From positions 372,001-436,000 of the forward strand of contig NZ_JAIVAL010000001.1 in NCBI RefSeq assembly GCF_020171985.1: 64,000 nt of DNA, written 5' to 3'. Below, in pieces: positions 45,829 through 55,416 of the stretch. Position 1 is the stretch's first letter. Each line of letters opens with the position of its first letter. Made by a program: the position numbers and the translations under genes. The DNA comes from Halobacillus halophilus (GTDB lineage: Bacteria > Bacillota > Bacilli > Bacillales > Halobacillaceae). The notes under the pieces are model-generated. The model was not told the DNA's origin and ran no database searches. It saw nothing but the letters and a program-made list of their open reading frames with translations.

Positions 45829-45875
45829 AAGTCTAACCACCCTTAATTAATACTAATTATTATATTTTCATAAAT

Positions 45876-45911
45876 AAAAATGGCAGGGGGTAAAAAAACC
45901 CTTCCTGCCTT
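45876..45911 (-). terminator. terminator between resC and resD
   Basis: The stem GGCAGGAAGGG with CCCCCTGCC (45882-45890 and 45899-45909), with a U-rich loop, is followed by AU-rich sequence with a short U run on the minus strand. It probably ends a share of resABC transcripts, while others may read into resDE. Confidence 0.7.
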
Positions 45912-45921
45912 TAAGAATAAA

Positions 45922-47112
45922 TCATGCATAGGAGTGAAGTCCAGAAATCACCAAATTTACCGCAATTAAGTTAAACATGATAATTCCAAAACCACCCACG
46001 GCAAGCCAGGCTGATCTCATTCCCTGCCAGCCTCTTGAGAGCCTCAAATGTAAATAAGCTGCATAGAAAAAGAAGGTGATCAAAGCCCAAACTTCTTTCG
46101 GGTCCCAGCCCCAGAAGCGATCCCATGCCTGCTGAGCCCAAATCATGGCAAAAATAAGAGCCCCTAAAGTAAATACAGGAAAACCGATGGCGACGGCTCG
46201 GTAGGATACTTCATCGACCAGTTCTGGATTCACCTTTTTTCTAAGCATAGGCTGTAGAAATGCACCCACTCTTTTTCTCATCAAGAGTCTTGATACTCCA
46301 TAAATTATAAGCCCGGTAAGTAAAGATAGAATAAAGGTATTTAGCTTAACAGCTGCATCCTCCCCGCGCATCCATCCCGGAGCTTCTACCAGGGGCTGCA
46401 TAGCTTCCTCTGTAACTAATTCTCCATCTGCCGGTCCGATAAAGGCAGGCATTTGATAAGTAATTTCCGTCTGCTGCCCTTCAATTGGCGCCTGAAAAAC
46501 TGTTTGATGATTCAAGGCGCTAAAGGTAGATGATAGAACGATAAAAGCAACCACAGCAGCTATTGTATAAATGACGAACTCGAGCCATGAGGTATGCTTA
46601 TTTGATTTGGATTGATCAATCTGGGAAATTAAGTAAATCAATCCTGCCACAAAACTGACGGATAATATACCCTGGCCAAGTGAAGCTGTCGTAACGTGAA
46701 TATAGAGCCAGTGTGATTGCAATGATGGTACTAATGGAGAAATTTCAGTCGGAAACATGCTCGCAAAAGCGATGATTAGTAAAGCGATTGGCAATGCAAA
46801 AAGACCAAGCAGATCCACTCTATAAATAAAATACAGAACGATGAATGCAAATACGAGCATCATTCCAAAGAACGTAGTGTATTCAAATAAGTTACTAACC
46901 GGTGCATGGTGACTTGCAATCCACCTTGTTATGAAGTAACCCACTTGAGTTATAAAACCGAGAATAGTAATAGATATTCCTATATTCCCTGCAGTTCTGT
47001 TTTTCGCTCTCTTTTTATCCCGGATTGTTGCCCCAAAGAAAAAAGTTGCGATCAAATAAAGGAAAAAAGCAGCATATAGTAAATTTCCACTAATTGCACT
47101 TAAATCTCCCAT
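45922..47112 (-). CDS. resC: cytochrome c maturation protein ResC (CcsB/CcsA type)
   Basis: A system II heme-handling membrane protein of about eight helices, 396 residues. The tryptophan-rich heme-binding [15 protein letters not shown] motif is near residue 340, and conserved histidines lie in nearby loops. With ResB it exports and attaches heme to apocytochrome c. It follows resB by 29 bases. Confidence 0.95.
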   Translation of the reverse strand: MGDLSAISGNLLYAAFFLYLIATFFFGATIRDKKRAKNRTAGNIGISITILGFITQVGYFITRWIASHHAPVSNLFEYTTFFGMMLVFAFIVLYFIYRVDLLGLFALPIALLIIAFASMFPTEISPLVPSLQSHWLYIHVTTASLGQGILSVSFVAGLIYLISQIDQSKSNKHTSWLEFVIYTIAAVVAFIVLSSTFSALNHQTVFQAPIEGQQTEITYQMPAFIGPADGELVTEEAMQPLVEAPGWMRGEDAAVKLNTFILSLLTGLIIYGVSRLLMRKRVGAFLQPMLRKKVNPELVDEVSYRAVAIGFPVFTLGALIFAMIWAQQAWDRFWGWDPKEVWALITFFFYAAYLHLRLSRGWQGMRSAWLAVGGFGIIMFNLIAVNLVISGLHSYA

Positions 47113-47141
47113 TTTTTATCCTCCTCAAACACTAATTAGTT

Positions 47142-48776
47142 CTATTCTTTCTTTTCATACTGATCCCGGGGCTCCTGAATGTGAGTTCCAGAAATTACTT
47201 TATTTATCTCCTGCCTAAGAGCATACCAGTTCTTATTCGTGTGGCCGGCAATCCAAACTCCATTTTCTTTAGGCTGAAGCCAGATTCTCCGATGATTCCA
47301 ATACATTCCCTGAATTACACCTAACATAAAAATGGCACCACCTAAGGCAATAAGCGGAAGTGTATGGTCCTTCTTCACCGTAAGCCCTGTTACATCGCGA
47401 ACATCAAAATTAACAAGACCAATCTTATAGTCGTTCTCTCCACTAGCATCCACGTTGGCACCAATTCCTAGAAAGCTAGTTTCTGCTTCTTCAGAATCAG
47501 GAGGGTAAAGAGAAAAGACGAACGCAGGGTTTTTTGGATATTTAGATACGGATACAGGGGCTCCTTCCTGCATTTCATATTCAGGAAAATAATTATTTAT
47601 CTCTACACGATAGCCGCTATCGAGAGTATATTCATTCTTTGGGTCGGACAAATCTACAGTAAATTCCCCATAGTTTGTATCTTCATTTCCTTTGTCATGA
47701 ATTTTAAAAGTCATTTCTTTAAACTCATTTAACTGATAACTGGCTTGATAAAGAGCAAAATCATCGAATTTGATCGGATGGTTCATTTTAGCTTGTGTAT
47801 CTTTCAGTTCTGCTAATTCCGGTTCTTTACCAGGGATAATGTCATCCGTTCGTTCATAAATGACGGCGTTAGTCTGAAATGTTTTTGGAATAGGTCCGCC
47901 TTGTTTTTGAATCGCTTCTTTAAATCGAGCATCCGTTTCATCGTCCTCATTATAAGTTTCCAGGATAAAGTCTTTGTTCTTGATATAATATTTGCCTTCT
48001 GTTCCTGGAATCATAGAAGTTTCACCTTCACGAACCCATATAAAATCATCAATGTAAAACGCAGGCACAAACCGTAGCAATGACCCTACTAAAAATATAA
48101 TTAGACCTATATGGTTTACGTACGGCCCCCAACGGGCAAAGCGGTTTTTTTCTGCAAGAATGTGTCCATCCTGTTCATAAATTTTAAATCTTCGCTTTTT
48201 CAAATTCTTTTTGTAAAGCTCAAGGTCTATCTGCTCAGTCTCTGTGACCCCAAACACACGCTGTTTTTTCATGAACAATTCATGCCGCTTGGGCTTTTGT
48301 CTTTTTAATGTCTTATAAAGAGGAAAAAATCGGTCGATACTGGCAATGACTATTGAAATACCAATCATGGCAATTAATAACATATACCACCATGAACTAA
48401 ATAAGTTATGAAAACCAAGCTGGTAATAGATTTGTCCAAACATTCCATATTGATCTCTATAGTGTGAAGCTGGATCTACGTTTGGAGGTATGTACATTTC
48501 CTGGGGGAGAATGGTACCCACCGCTGAAGCAATTAACGTAAGGACAATCAGCCACACGCCCACTTTAACAGAAGAAAAGAAATTCCAGATTTTGTCCACA
48601 ATCGTGCGGTTATAAGTTTGAGACCGCCGGGCACTGCCATCGTACCGCATGTTTAGAAGCTTTTTGTCTTCATTGCCATTGATATGCTGATTCCCTTCAA
48701 TAGGTTTACCACACGCTTCACAAAGAACCGTGCCTTCAGGGTTCACATGGCCGCACTCACATGTAATTTCGTTCAT
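47142..48776 (-). CDS. resB: cytochrome c maturation protein ResB
   Basis: A system II synthetase subunit of 544 residues. A short N-terminal zinc-ribbon (CECGHVNPEGTVLCEACG, cysteines near residues 6, 8, 19 and 22) precedes NMRYDGSARRSQTYNRTIVD and the membrane domain with helices near 75-95, 130-150, 215-235 and 470-490. A large extracytoplasmic domain lies between the last two. The zinc-ribbon is also present in the B. subtilis protein. It works with ResC. Confidence 0.95.
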   Translation of the reverse strand: MNEITCECGHVNPEGTVLCEACGKPIEGNQHINGNEDKKLLNMRYDGSARRSQTYNRTIVDKIWNFFSSVKVGVWLIVLTLIASAVGTILPQEMYIPPNVDPASHYRDQYGMFGQIYYQLGFHNLFSSWWYMLLIAMIGISIVIASIDRFFPLYKTLKRQKPKRHELFMKKQRVFGVTETEQIDLELYKKNLKKRRFKIYEQDGHILAEKNRFARWGPYVNHIGLIIFLVGSLLRFVPAFYIDDFIWVREGETSMIPGTEGKYYIKNKDFILETYNEDDETDARFKEAIQKQGGPIPKTFQTNAVIYERTDDIIPGKEPELAELKDTQAKMNHPIKFDDFALYQASYQLNEFKEMTFKIHDKGNEDTNYGEFTVDLSDPKNEYTLDSGYRVEINNYFPEYEMQEGAPVSVSKYPKNPAFVFSLYPPDSEEAETSFLGIGANVDASGENDYKIGLVNFDVRDVTGLTVKKDHTLPLIALGGAIFMLGVIQGMYWNHRRIWLQPKENGVWIAGHTNKNWYALRQEINKVISGTHIQEPRDQYEKKE

Positions 48777-48804
48777 ATTAAAACCTCACAATATCAAGTA
48801 AACT

Positions 48805-49359
48805 CTACTCCTCAGGTACAATATTCTGTAAGTGGCCTTCCAATTTACTCAAAGTAAGTGGACCAATTACTTTCTCTACAATTTCACCCTCAGAGTTGAT
48901 GAATAGTGTCGCAGGCAGATTGCTCACGTTATATAAATCCATAACTTGACCGTTTTTATCTTGTAAAACCGGAAAGCTTAAATTATATTGGTCTATAAAA
49001 TTCTGTACGACTAATTCAGTGGAATCAAGGTTAACCGCAAGAATTTCTACGCCTTTTTCTTTAAATTCGGGATATAACTTTTCCATATAAGGCATTTCAT
49101 CCTTACAAGGTCCGCAATAAGTTGCCCAGAAATTAACCATAACTCCTTTACCTTTTAAATCATTTAAGGCCATTGTCTCCCCATCACTTCCAAATTTTTG
49201 CAATTGAAAGTTAGGAGCTTGCTCTCCTTTAGCAATAACAGACTTCTCTTCTTTTGCATTAGAAATAAGAGCAAATATAACCAATCCCGCCATTACCGCA
49301 AGAATAACTGTACGAAAGACAAGCCTTTTTCTTTTTTTCTTTAGTGTTTGTTCCTTCAT
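48805..49359 (-). CDS. resA: thiol-disulfide oxidoreductase ResA
   Basis: A membrane-anchored thioredoxin-fold protein that reduces the apocytochrome c CXXCH cysteines so heme can attach. One N-terminal anchor (about residues 14-34) precedes the thioredoxin domain with the active site FWATYCGPCKDEMP near residue 73. The dipeptide between the cysteines is GP, not the EP of B. subtilis ResA, which could change redox potential. I chose the ATG at 49359 with GGGAGTG upstream, giving 184 residues; the frame stays open to a TTG at 49374. Confidence 0.93.
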   Translation of the reverse strand: MKEQTLKKKRKRLVFRTVILAVMAGLVIFALISNAKEEKSVIAKGEQAPNFQLQKFGSDGETMALNDLKGKGVMVNFWATYCGPCKDEMPYMEKLYPEFKEKGVEILAVNLDSTELVVQNFIDQYNLSFPVLQDKNGQVMDLYNVSNLPATLFINSEGEIVEKVIGPLTLSKLEGHLQNIVPEE

Positions 49360-49412
49360 ATCATTCACTCCCAACTCATTATAACATTGATTGGAATCGG
49401 AAAATTTGAACG

Positions 49413-50141
49413 TTATTCAACATTTTTTTCTGCAAGCTGCCGAAGCTGCTTAACTTCATGAGGTTTTAATGGACGAGAATCTCCAGCATTCATTCCATGT
49501 AAATCAAGCGTCCCGTACCTTTCACGCTTAAGTTTGTCGACAGGATAGCCAAGAGCTTCGAACATCCGGCGTACTTGACGATTCTTTCCTTCATGAAGAA
49601 TAACCTGGATAATCGCACTGTTTTTTTTCGGGTCAGAAGAATTAATCTTGGCGTGCACTGCCTTTAAGTACTCTCCATCAATATTTATTCCCTTTTTTAA
49701 TTGCTGAAGCTGTTCACGTGAAGGAATTCCTTTTGTTTTCGCAATGTATACTTTATCAACTTCATGCTTTGGATGCATAAGAAGGTTAGCGAATTCGCCG
49801 TCATTTGTTAAAAGAAGTAAACCAGAGGTATCGTAATCAAGCCTGCCAATTGGAAAGATCCTCTCATCTACTTCCGGCAGAAAATCGGTCACAACTTTAC
49901 GGCCTTTATCATCGCTTACACTTGAAATAACGCCACGCGGTTTATAAAGCAAGTAATATACCGGTGCCTCTTTCACGATCGGTACTCCTTCTACCTCAAC
50001 ATCATCATTCGAGCTCACCTTTGTTCCAAGTTCTTTAACTACTTCACCGTTTACTTTAACCTTGCCATCTATAATCATTTGTTCTGCTTTTCTACGAGAA
50101 GCTACACCTGCATGGGCGATCACTTTCTGCAGTCTTTCCAT
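49413..50141 (-). CDS. rluB: 23S rRNA pseudouridine synthase RluB
   Basis: Makes the pseudouridine in helix 89 of 23S rRNA. It has an N-terminal S4 RNA-binding domain (MERLQKVIAHAGVASRRKAE) and a catalytic domain with the aspartate in GRLDYDTSGLLLLTNDG near residue 100. I place the start at 50141 (MERLQKV) because AGGG is nine bases upstream and it aligns with the family; an ATG three codons earlier abuts that site. It has 242 residues. Confidence 0.94.
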   Translation of the reverse strand: MERLQKVIAHAGVASRRKAEQMIIDGKVKVNGEVVKELGTKVSSNDDVEVEGVPIVKEAPVYYLLYKPRGVISSVSDDKGRKVVTDFLPEVDERIFPIGRLDYDTSGLLLLTNDGEFANLLMHPKHEVDKVYIAKTKGIPSREQLQQLKKGINIDGEYLKAVHAKINSSDPKKNSAIIQVILHEGKNRQVRRMFEALGYPVDKLKRERYGTLDLHGMNAGDSRPLKPHEVKQLRQLAEKNVE

Positions 50142-50265
50142 TTCAGCCATCCCTGGTCACCAACCTTTTCACTCTTTAATCTATACACAACAGGAAGCCA
50201 CGCTGAGGTACTCCAGCGCGGCTTGTCAGCTCCTTAACATTATACACATTATAGCTATATTTGCA

Positions 50266-50299
50266 CAAAAAGTCATCCTATCAACTAAATAGGATGACT
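50266..50299 (-). terminator. intrinsic terminator of the dacB-spmA-spmB operon
   Basis: A perfect 10-base-pair stem (50271-50280 with 50290-50299) is followed by AU-rich sequence with U residues on the minus strand. It overlaps the end of spmB. Confidence 0.8.
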
Positions 50300-50796
50300 A
50301 CAACTATTACAGAAGCTATTATACCAACCATATCGGCCAATAGTCCAACCTTTAAAGCATCCCCCATTTTTTTAATTCCCACCGCTCCAAAATATACCGT
50401 GATGATGTATAATGTCGTATCCGTGCTCCCCTGCATGACTGAGGCCAGGTATCCGATAAATGAATCAGGGCCGTATGTTCGAATAAGCTCGGTGGTCATA
50501 CTTAAAGCCGCCGTACCTGATATAGGACGAATAAATGCCAGAGGGAGGATTTCTTCCGGAAACCCTACAGCCCTTGTAACAGGTTCAAAGATGCTCAAAA
50601 TTGCTCCCATAGCTCCAGAAGCTTGAAAAATAGCAATCGACACCATCATTCCTAATAAAAAAGGGAGTAAAGTAATAGCAATTTGAATTCCTTCTTTACT
50701 GCCTTCTACAAATACTTCATAAGCAGGGACATTTTTCAAGGTTGCTGTAACAAGTACTATTAAAATAATCCCCGGGATTAACCATATGCTGATCAT
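50281..50796 (-). CDS. spmB: spore maturation protein SpmB
   Basis: A membrane protein of 171 residues with about five helices and the nucleoside-recognition (gate) domain, showing GSKEGIQIAITLLPFLLGMMV, read in parts. With SpmA it is needed for spore core dehydration in B. subtilis. It overlaps spmA by four bases. Confidence 0.93.
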   Translation of the reverse strand: MISIWLIPGIILIVLVTATLKNVPAYEVFVEGSKEGIQIAITLLPFLLGMMVSIAIFQASGAMGAILSIFEPVTRAVGFPEEILPLAFIRPISGTAALSMTTELIRTYGPDSFIGYLASVMQGSTDTTLYIITVYFGAVGIKKMGDALKVGLLADMVGIIASVIVVVILFS

Positions 50797-51383
50797 GGTC
50801 TCATCAACCTTTTTCTACGATAATAGAAGTACCGATCAATTATAAGAGCAGCACAGGTCGAAATGATAGTTGCCAGAATAGTGGCGCCTACAATGCTGGT
50901 TGGATCAGCCGAACCATACTTCATGCGAATGGCAATAACCGTAGTAGGAATTAAAGTAAGAGAGGATGTATTAATAGCTAGTAATGTAATCATTGACCGG
51001 CTGGCTTCTTTAGAGTTCGACAACCTTTTAAGTTCGTTCATTGCTTTTAGCCCCATAGGAGTAGCTGCATTTCCCAGACCGAACATGTTAGCTGTCATAT
51101 TTGAAAGGATGTAACCGAGAGCTGGGTCGTTTTCAGGAATATCAGGAAAGATCTTTCTTACAAAGGGTCTGAATAACTTAGCCAACCCTTTCAGGAGTCC
51201 TGCCTCTTCCGCGATTTTCATAAGTCCAAGCCAAAAAATAAGTACTCCGGTAAGACTCAGCGCGATCATTACAGCTTCGTCCAGCGTAGAAAAGATCGCT
51301 TTGTTTACAGCCTCCATCGTTCCATTAAAGGCTGCATAAACAATTCCTATAATAGCTAACAGAGCCCAAATTAAGTTGACCAC
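50793..51383 (-). CDS. spmA: spore maturation protein SpmA
   Basis: A membrane protein of 196 residues with about five helices and the same gate-type domain as SpmB, with the NMTANMFGLGNAATPMGLKAM motif, read in parts, near residue 93. It acts with SpmB in spore core dehydration. It overlaps dacB by 13 bases and spmB by four, so the three are coupled. Confidence 0.93.
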   Translation of the reverse strand: MVNLIWALLAIIGIVYAAFNGTMEAVNKAIFSTLDEAVMIALSLTGVLIFWLGLMKIAEEAGLLKGLAKLFRPFVRKIFPDIPENDPALGYILSNMTANMFGLGNAATPMGLKAMNELKRLSNSKEASRSMITLLAINTSSLTLIPTTVIAIRMKYGSADPTSIVGATILATIISTCAALIIDRYFYYRRKRLMRP

Positions 51384-52462
51384 GGCACCACCCCCGTAAT
51401 CTTACCTAAAAAGCTTTTCATTCCGGATATCACGGACCTTTTTGGTCGTTCATGCCAAACAGAGGCTTGTACGAGCGGAATTTCTCCCGCCTTAAATTGA
51501 CGCATACCCGCTACATTTTCCTGTTCTACCCCGGTATATCGATAGAATGTAGCTTTCACATTTTCCTTTTCTGCGGCAGTTAACGGAAAGTAAATATCAC
51601 GAGGTAAGTAATAGCTCTGCCCATTTGTTTCAACTGTACCCTCTGATTGAAGTTTGACCGACTCAAAGTTTTTAAATCCCCATTCAAACATACGTTGATG
51701 ATCATTCCAATCATCTGGTGCATTTAGCGTTACTGCAATTAATTCCATGCCATCTTTCTCAGCACTGGACACCAGAGTACGTCCTGCTTTCTTTGTAAAC
51801 CCAGTTTTTCCTCCATTTGCTGGTGCATAGTATTTTGTCAATAATTTATTTTTGTTCATCCAGGCATAATCTCTATTTTCTGAGCGATAAGATTCACTTC
51901 CGGTAACTTCTCGAAATGTTTCATTTTTCATCGAGTAAGCCATTAGTAAGGCTAGGTCATAAGCGCTAGATAAGTGCTCTTCCCCGTCCAGTCCGTGCGG
52001 ATTCTCAAAATTGCTGTTATTCATCCCTAGCCACAGAGCCTTCTCATTCATCATTTGTGTGAAACCTTCCACACTTCCACCTACATGCTCAGCAATTGCC
52101 ACAGCTGAGTCGTTTCCTGAACGCAGCATTAAACCATAGACTAAATCTTTAAGAGGTATTTTCTCATTCTCGGTTAAATAAATCGAAGAACCTTCTGTAT
52201 GTACCGCTCTACTGCTTACTTTTACTTTCTCTTCCATCTTCCCTGACTCAATTGCTATAATAGCAGTCATAATTTTAGTAGTACTAGCAATTAGGGATGC
52301 CTCATAAGCATCTTTTTCATATAAGACGCGGCCTGATTCAGAATCCAGTAATACCGCATGCTCAGCAGAAACGGACAGGTTTGGATTTGCCTGAACTGGT
52401 TTAATTATAAGAAGTGATGTAACCATTGCTAAACATAAAGAAGATAATATAAGCTTTTTCAC
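51371..52462 (-). CDS. dacB: sporulation D-alanyl-D-alanine carboxypeptidase DacB
   Basis: Trims cortex peptidoglycan crosslinks in the developing spore (PBP5* in B. subtilis). It has a signal peptide (about residues 1-25), then the serine active site STTKIMTA near residue 60, SGNDSA near 114 and GKTGFTKKAG near 217. At 363 residues it is slightly shorter than the B. subtilis protein. It begins the dacB-spmA-spmB operon; a SigE promoter is expected but I could not define one. Confidence 0.95.
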   Translation of the reverse strand: MKKLILSSLCLAMVTSLLIIKPVQANPNLSVSAEHAVLLDSESGRVLYEKDAYEASLIASTTKIMTAIIAIESGKMEEKVKVSSRAVHTEGSSIYLTENEKIPLKDLVYGLMLRSGNDSAVAIAEHVGGSVEGFTQMMNEKALWLGMNNSNFENPHGLDGEEHLSSAYDLALLMAYSMKNETFREVTGSESYRSENRDYAWMNKNKLLTKYYAPANGGKTGFTKKAGRTLVSSAEKDGMELIAVTLNAPDDWNDHQRMFEWGFKNFESVKLQSEGTVETNGQSYYLPRDIYFPLTAAEKENVKATFYRYTGVEQENVAGMRQFKAGEIPLVQASVWHERPKRSVISGMKSFLGKITGVVPWST

Positions 52463-52838
52463 CGGGGGACCTCCCTGTTTTCGTCATTTGATTTACCTTA
52501 TGCTTCCCGGTACAAGCTTATGAGTACTAGAAACCTGCAACTAATAATCAAGCTTCTTAAGCTAGAGAACTGAAGAAGGACCCATTTTACTCTTAGAGTG
52601 TAAAATGCTTTTCTAAAGTTTATTGTTGATTCTTCATAAAAGACTTCATACACAATAAGGCCGGATTGCTTAAGACTCCGTTTCCAGACAAATCACTTCT
52701 GTTTCAAAGGTCGAAGAAAATTATATACATGTATTAGATGGGTATGGAAAAAAGTGATGGAACCATAAATAATTACTTGAAATAATCATGTTAAGATAGT
52801 TGGATACATTCACAATAATATGTACGAGCCTAAACCCA
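52463..52838 (-). promoter_or_regulatory. dacB upstream region (376 bases without a gene)
   Basis: The region has no open frame that I can support. It includes the dacB promoter area. A near-palindrome TTTTACTCTTAGAGTGTAAAA at about 52586-52606 might be an operator. Otherwise it is AT-rich and I see nothing more. Confidence 0.4.
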
Positions 52839-52882
52839 TAAAAATGCGGCTTCACCTCTAAAGTTTTAGAGATGAAACCGCT
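52839..52882 (-). terminator. intrinsic terminator after scpB
   Basis: A 17-base-pair stem with one or two G-U pairs or mismatches (52846-52862 with 52865-52881) is followed by a U run on the minus strand, about 85 bases past the scpB stop codon. Confidence 0.85.
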
Positions 52883-52968
52883 TAGGTATGCATGGTAATT
52901 TACTCTATTTATTTAACAGATAGAGGCCGCTTAATATAAATCGTCCTCTTTTCTCATGAAATAAAATT

Positions 52969-53550
52969 CTATTCTTCAGTTGCAGTGAAATTACCGAAAA
53001 AAAGGTCCGCTTCTTCCTCTACATTTTCTGCTTCTGTAAGTTCTGAAAGCGGCGGTAGCTCACTCAACGAGGTAAGTCCGAAATAGATTAAGAAATCCTT
53101 CGTCGTACCAAAGAGTACAGGACGTCCTATAGCTTCTTTTCTTCCTTTTTCCTCTATTAATCCTCTGTTAACAAGGGTCTGCACTGCTCGATCACTTTTT
53201 ACTCCTCGAAGATCATCAATCTCTATCCTTGTAATAGGCTGCTGGTAAGCAACAATGGCAAGCGTTTCAAGAGCGGCCTGGGAGAGGCGGGTATTACCCG
53301 GCGAATCTATCATTCGCTTATAGTAAGAGGCGTGTTCAGGTTTGGTGGTCAAGTGCAGAACCCCATGCGAATCCATGATCGTAACGCCTCTGTGAGGGCT
53401 CTGGTAATCCTGTTTTAATTCTTCTACTATATCATTTAACTCTTTTTGGCTTATTTCGAGAAGGGTACTTATTTTTTTACGGGTTAAGCCTTCATCACCG
53501 GAGGCGAACAGTAGTCCTTCTACGATAGCTTTGTACTCCTCTAACTCCAT
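52969..53550 (-). CDS. scpB: segregation and condensation protein ScpB
   Basis: Kite subunit of the Smc-ScpAB condensin. Two winged-helix domains cover about residues 1-165: the first with LLFASGDEGLTRKKIS, the second with QAALETLAIVAYQQPITRIEIDDLRGV, read in parts, near 93. A short acidic tail follows. It has 193 residues. It overlaps scpA by ten bases. Confidence 0.96.
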   Translation of the reverse strand: MELEEYKAIVEGLLFASGDEGLTRKKISTLLEISQKELNDIVEELKQDYQSPHRGVTIMDSHGVLHLTTKPEHASYYKRMIDSPGNTRLSQAALETLAIVAYQQPITRIEIDDLRGVKSDRAVQTLVNRGLIEEKGRKEAIGRPVLFGTTKDFLIYFGLTSLSELPPLSELTEAENVEEEADLFFGNFTATEE

Positions 53551-54296
53551 GGGGCATCCTCCATTTTAAATACAATTAATTCTTCAAAGTGCTGCTGCTG
53601 CACACAAACAATGTCATTACTTTTCATCAATTCCAGGATAGCCATAAAGGTAACGACTATGTGCGGACGAGATCGTTTTTTAAATAACTGATAAAAGGAG
53701 GTTCCACCTTCTTGCAAATCAACTTGAGTCAAAATTTCTTCCATTCTCATTTGAATGGGGACTTCATCCCTTTTTATTTTAGTTTCTTGAACTTCTTCAT
53801 TTGCGTTACTTCTTGAAAGCATTTTACTCATTGCATGAATCATATCATAAATAGACGCTTCTCCAGGCTTAATAGGAGGGGCCTCTCCTTGAACTTCTTC
53901 CTGGCGCATAGGAGGCCGAGTGTATATTCTATTTGCTTCTACTTCTTTTTCTTTTAATCCTTCAGCTGCCTGTTTATATTTACGGTATTCAATTAGTTTT
54001 CTCATAAGATCTTCACGAGGATCTTCTTCTAAGCCTTCGTCATCAGCTTCCTCAAGGGTTGGATTAGGCAATAGCATCTGACTTTTTATGGCTAGCAGCG
54101 AAGCCGCCATCACTAAGTATTCACTGGCAAGGTCCAACTCCAATTCTCTCATCGTATGAATATAATTCATATACTGATCGGTTATTTTAGAAACAGGGAT
54201 ATCGTAAATATCGATTTCATAACGATTCACTAGATGTAAAAGAAGATCCAGAGGTCCTTCAAATCCATCTACTTTAACTTGATAGCTTTTATTCAT
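53541..54296 (-). CDS. scpA: segregation and condensation protein ScpA
   Basis: Kleisin subunit of the Smc-ScpAB complex. The N-terminal signature FEGPLDLLLHLVNRYEIDIYDIPVSKI, read in parts, begins near residue 9 and would bind the Smc neck. A linker (about 85-165) and the C-terminal winged helix (about 170-251) that binds the Smc head follow. It has 251 residues, full length. ScpA and ScpB form an operon on the minus strand, divergent from ypuF. Confidence 0.96.
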   Translation of the reverse strand: MNKSYQVKVDGFEGPLDLLLHLVNRYEIDIYDIPVSKITDQYMNYIHTMRELELDLASEYLVMAASLLAIKSQMLLPNPTLEEADDEGLEEDPREDLMRKLIEYRKYKQAAEGLKEKEVEANRIYTRPPMRQEEVQGEAPPIKPGEASIYDMIHAMSKMLSRSNANEEVQETKIKRDEVPIQMRMEEILTQVDLQEGGTSFYQLFKKRSRPHIVVTFMAILELMKSNDIVCVQQQHFEELIVFKMEDAPWS

Positions 54297-54441
54297 CGTA
54301 TTCTTCCTTTATTATTATCAATTGACGATTATCATCGTATCAAAAATTGTTAAGTAAGTGAATTATACACTAAGGCTTGTTGTACTGTTCATCGGTCGTT
54401 TACAATAATTATTGAAGTGAAAATTTGCGGAGGTATCCTGT

Positions 54442-54909
54442 ATGTACCCTGAGAAATATATAGTGTTCTTAGCTCATTTTCATGGGACTAGAGATTATTT
54501 TGAATGCCATGAAGTGCTGGAAGAACATTGGAAATCAGTTGAACCTAAGAACCGTTCATCTGTGTGGGTTTTACTCATACAAATAGCTGTTTGTTTATAC
54601 CATTACCGGAGGGGTAATCTTCGAGGAGCGCTCACCCTTATAAATAGATGCCTGGAAAAGCTTGAACCTAACATTATTCATATCGAAAATATAGGTATCT
54701 CTTTTTCTTTATTATCCAATAAACTAGAAGAAATGAAAACAAAAATTGAAAGAGGATCTGCTTACAAGAGTATGAACCTTCCTATTAAGGATGAACAGTT
54801 GATGAAAGAGGTTCAAATATTATGCGAAAAATGGAATGTAGTTTATGGAAGCCCGAGTAATTTACAAAATAACTATTTGATTCATAAACATAAATTAAGA
54901 AAAAAATAA
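54442..54909 (+). CDS. ypuF: YpuF-like DUF309 protein
   Basis: A 155-residue helical protein of the DUF309 family. The core motif FECHEVLEEHWK lies near residue 19, and the pattern with further conserved residues suggests a small ligand or metal site, but the function is not known. It reads divergently from scpA and convergently with ribT, as in B. subtilis. The ATG has GGAGG nearby. Confidence 0.88.
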   Translation: MYPEKYIVFLAHFHGTRDYFECHEVLEEHWKSVEPKNRSSVWVLLIQIAVCLYHYRRGNLRGALTLINRCLEKLEPNIIHIENIGISFSLLSNKLEEMKTKIERGSAYKSMNLPIKDEQLMKEVQILCEKWNVVYGSPSNLQNNYLIHKHKLRKK

Positions 54910-54921
54910 AAATGACCACAA

Positions 54922-54952
54922 ATAAAGGAGATGTCTATGGACATCTCCTTTC
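54922..54952. terminator. bidirectional terminator between ypuF and ribT
   Basis: A perfect 11-base-pair stem (54924-54934 with 54941-54951) with a six-base loop lies between the convergent stop codons of ypuF and ribT. Confidence 0.8.
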
Positions 54953-55318
54953 CTATACTTGTGAAGAAGGTCTTTGTGTTTCACACTTTATCACAAATGA
55001 CTCCGTTGTTTGATCTGCACAAATTTCGTACTGACTTCCGTAATTCTCTTGAATACGATGGATCATTTGTCTGCCAATACCTGAGTTTCTGTGGGATGGA
55101 TTTACAGATACATGCTGAATTACCACTTTCCGACCTTCTACTCGAATTCCAATGGTCCCAAGAATATCTTCTTCTTTCCATAAGAATAAATTCCAATTTT
55201 CATTCGTCTCATATTCTTTAATGATTCCTTGAAGCATTTTCAAATCTGATACCTCAGGCATAAAGGACAAAAGACCCATTGCAATCTTTTCAAATGTTTT
55301 TTTATATCGAATTAACAT
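54953..55318 (-). CDS. ribT: GNAT acetyltransferase RibT
   Basis: A 121-residue GNAT-fold protein with the start MLIRYKKTFEKIAMGLLSFMP, read in parts, that is characteristic of RibT, and acetyl-CoA-binding segment NPSHRNSGIGRQMI near residue 77. In B. subtilis it is the last gene of ribDEAHT and its substrate is uncertain. Here it stands alone: no ribD, ribE, ribA or ribH is present next to it. Confidence 0.9.
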   Translation of the reverse strand: MLIRYKKTFEKIAMGLLSFMPEVSDLKMLQGIIKEYETNENWNLFLWKEEDILGTIGIRVEGRKVVIQHVSVNPSHRNSGIGRQMIHRIQENYGSQYEICADQTTESFVIKCETQRPSSQV

Positions 55319-55416
55319 AGTTACCCCTCAATTATGAAAATAACTTTTCTTAATCTTTTCTATAGAACGGCGTCGCTAATCCTGTAAAGCCATGGATATT
55401 TTACACCAGCAATGCA

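Noticed and set aside
48711-48776. Zinc-ribbon at the N-terminus of ResB as a possible domain fusion
   Set aside because: The same cysteine motif is present in B. subtilis ResB, so it is a normal feature of the Bacillus proteins.
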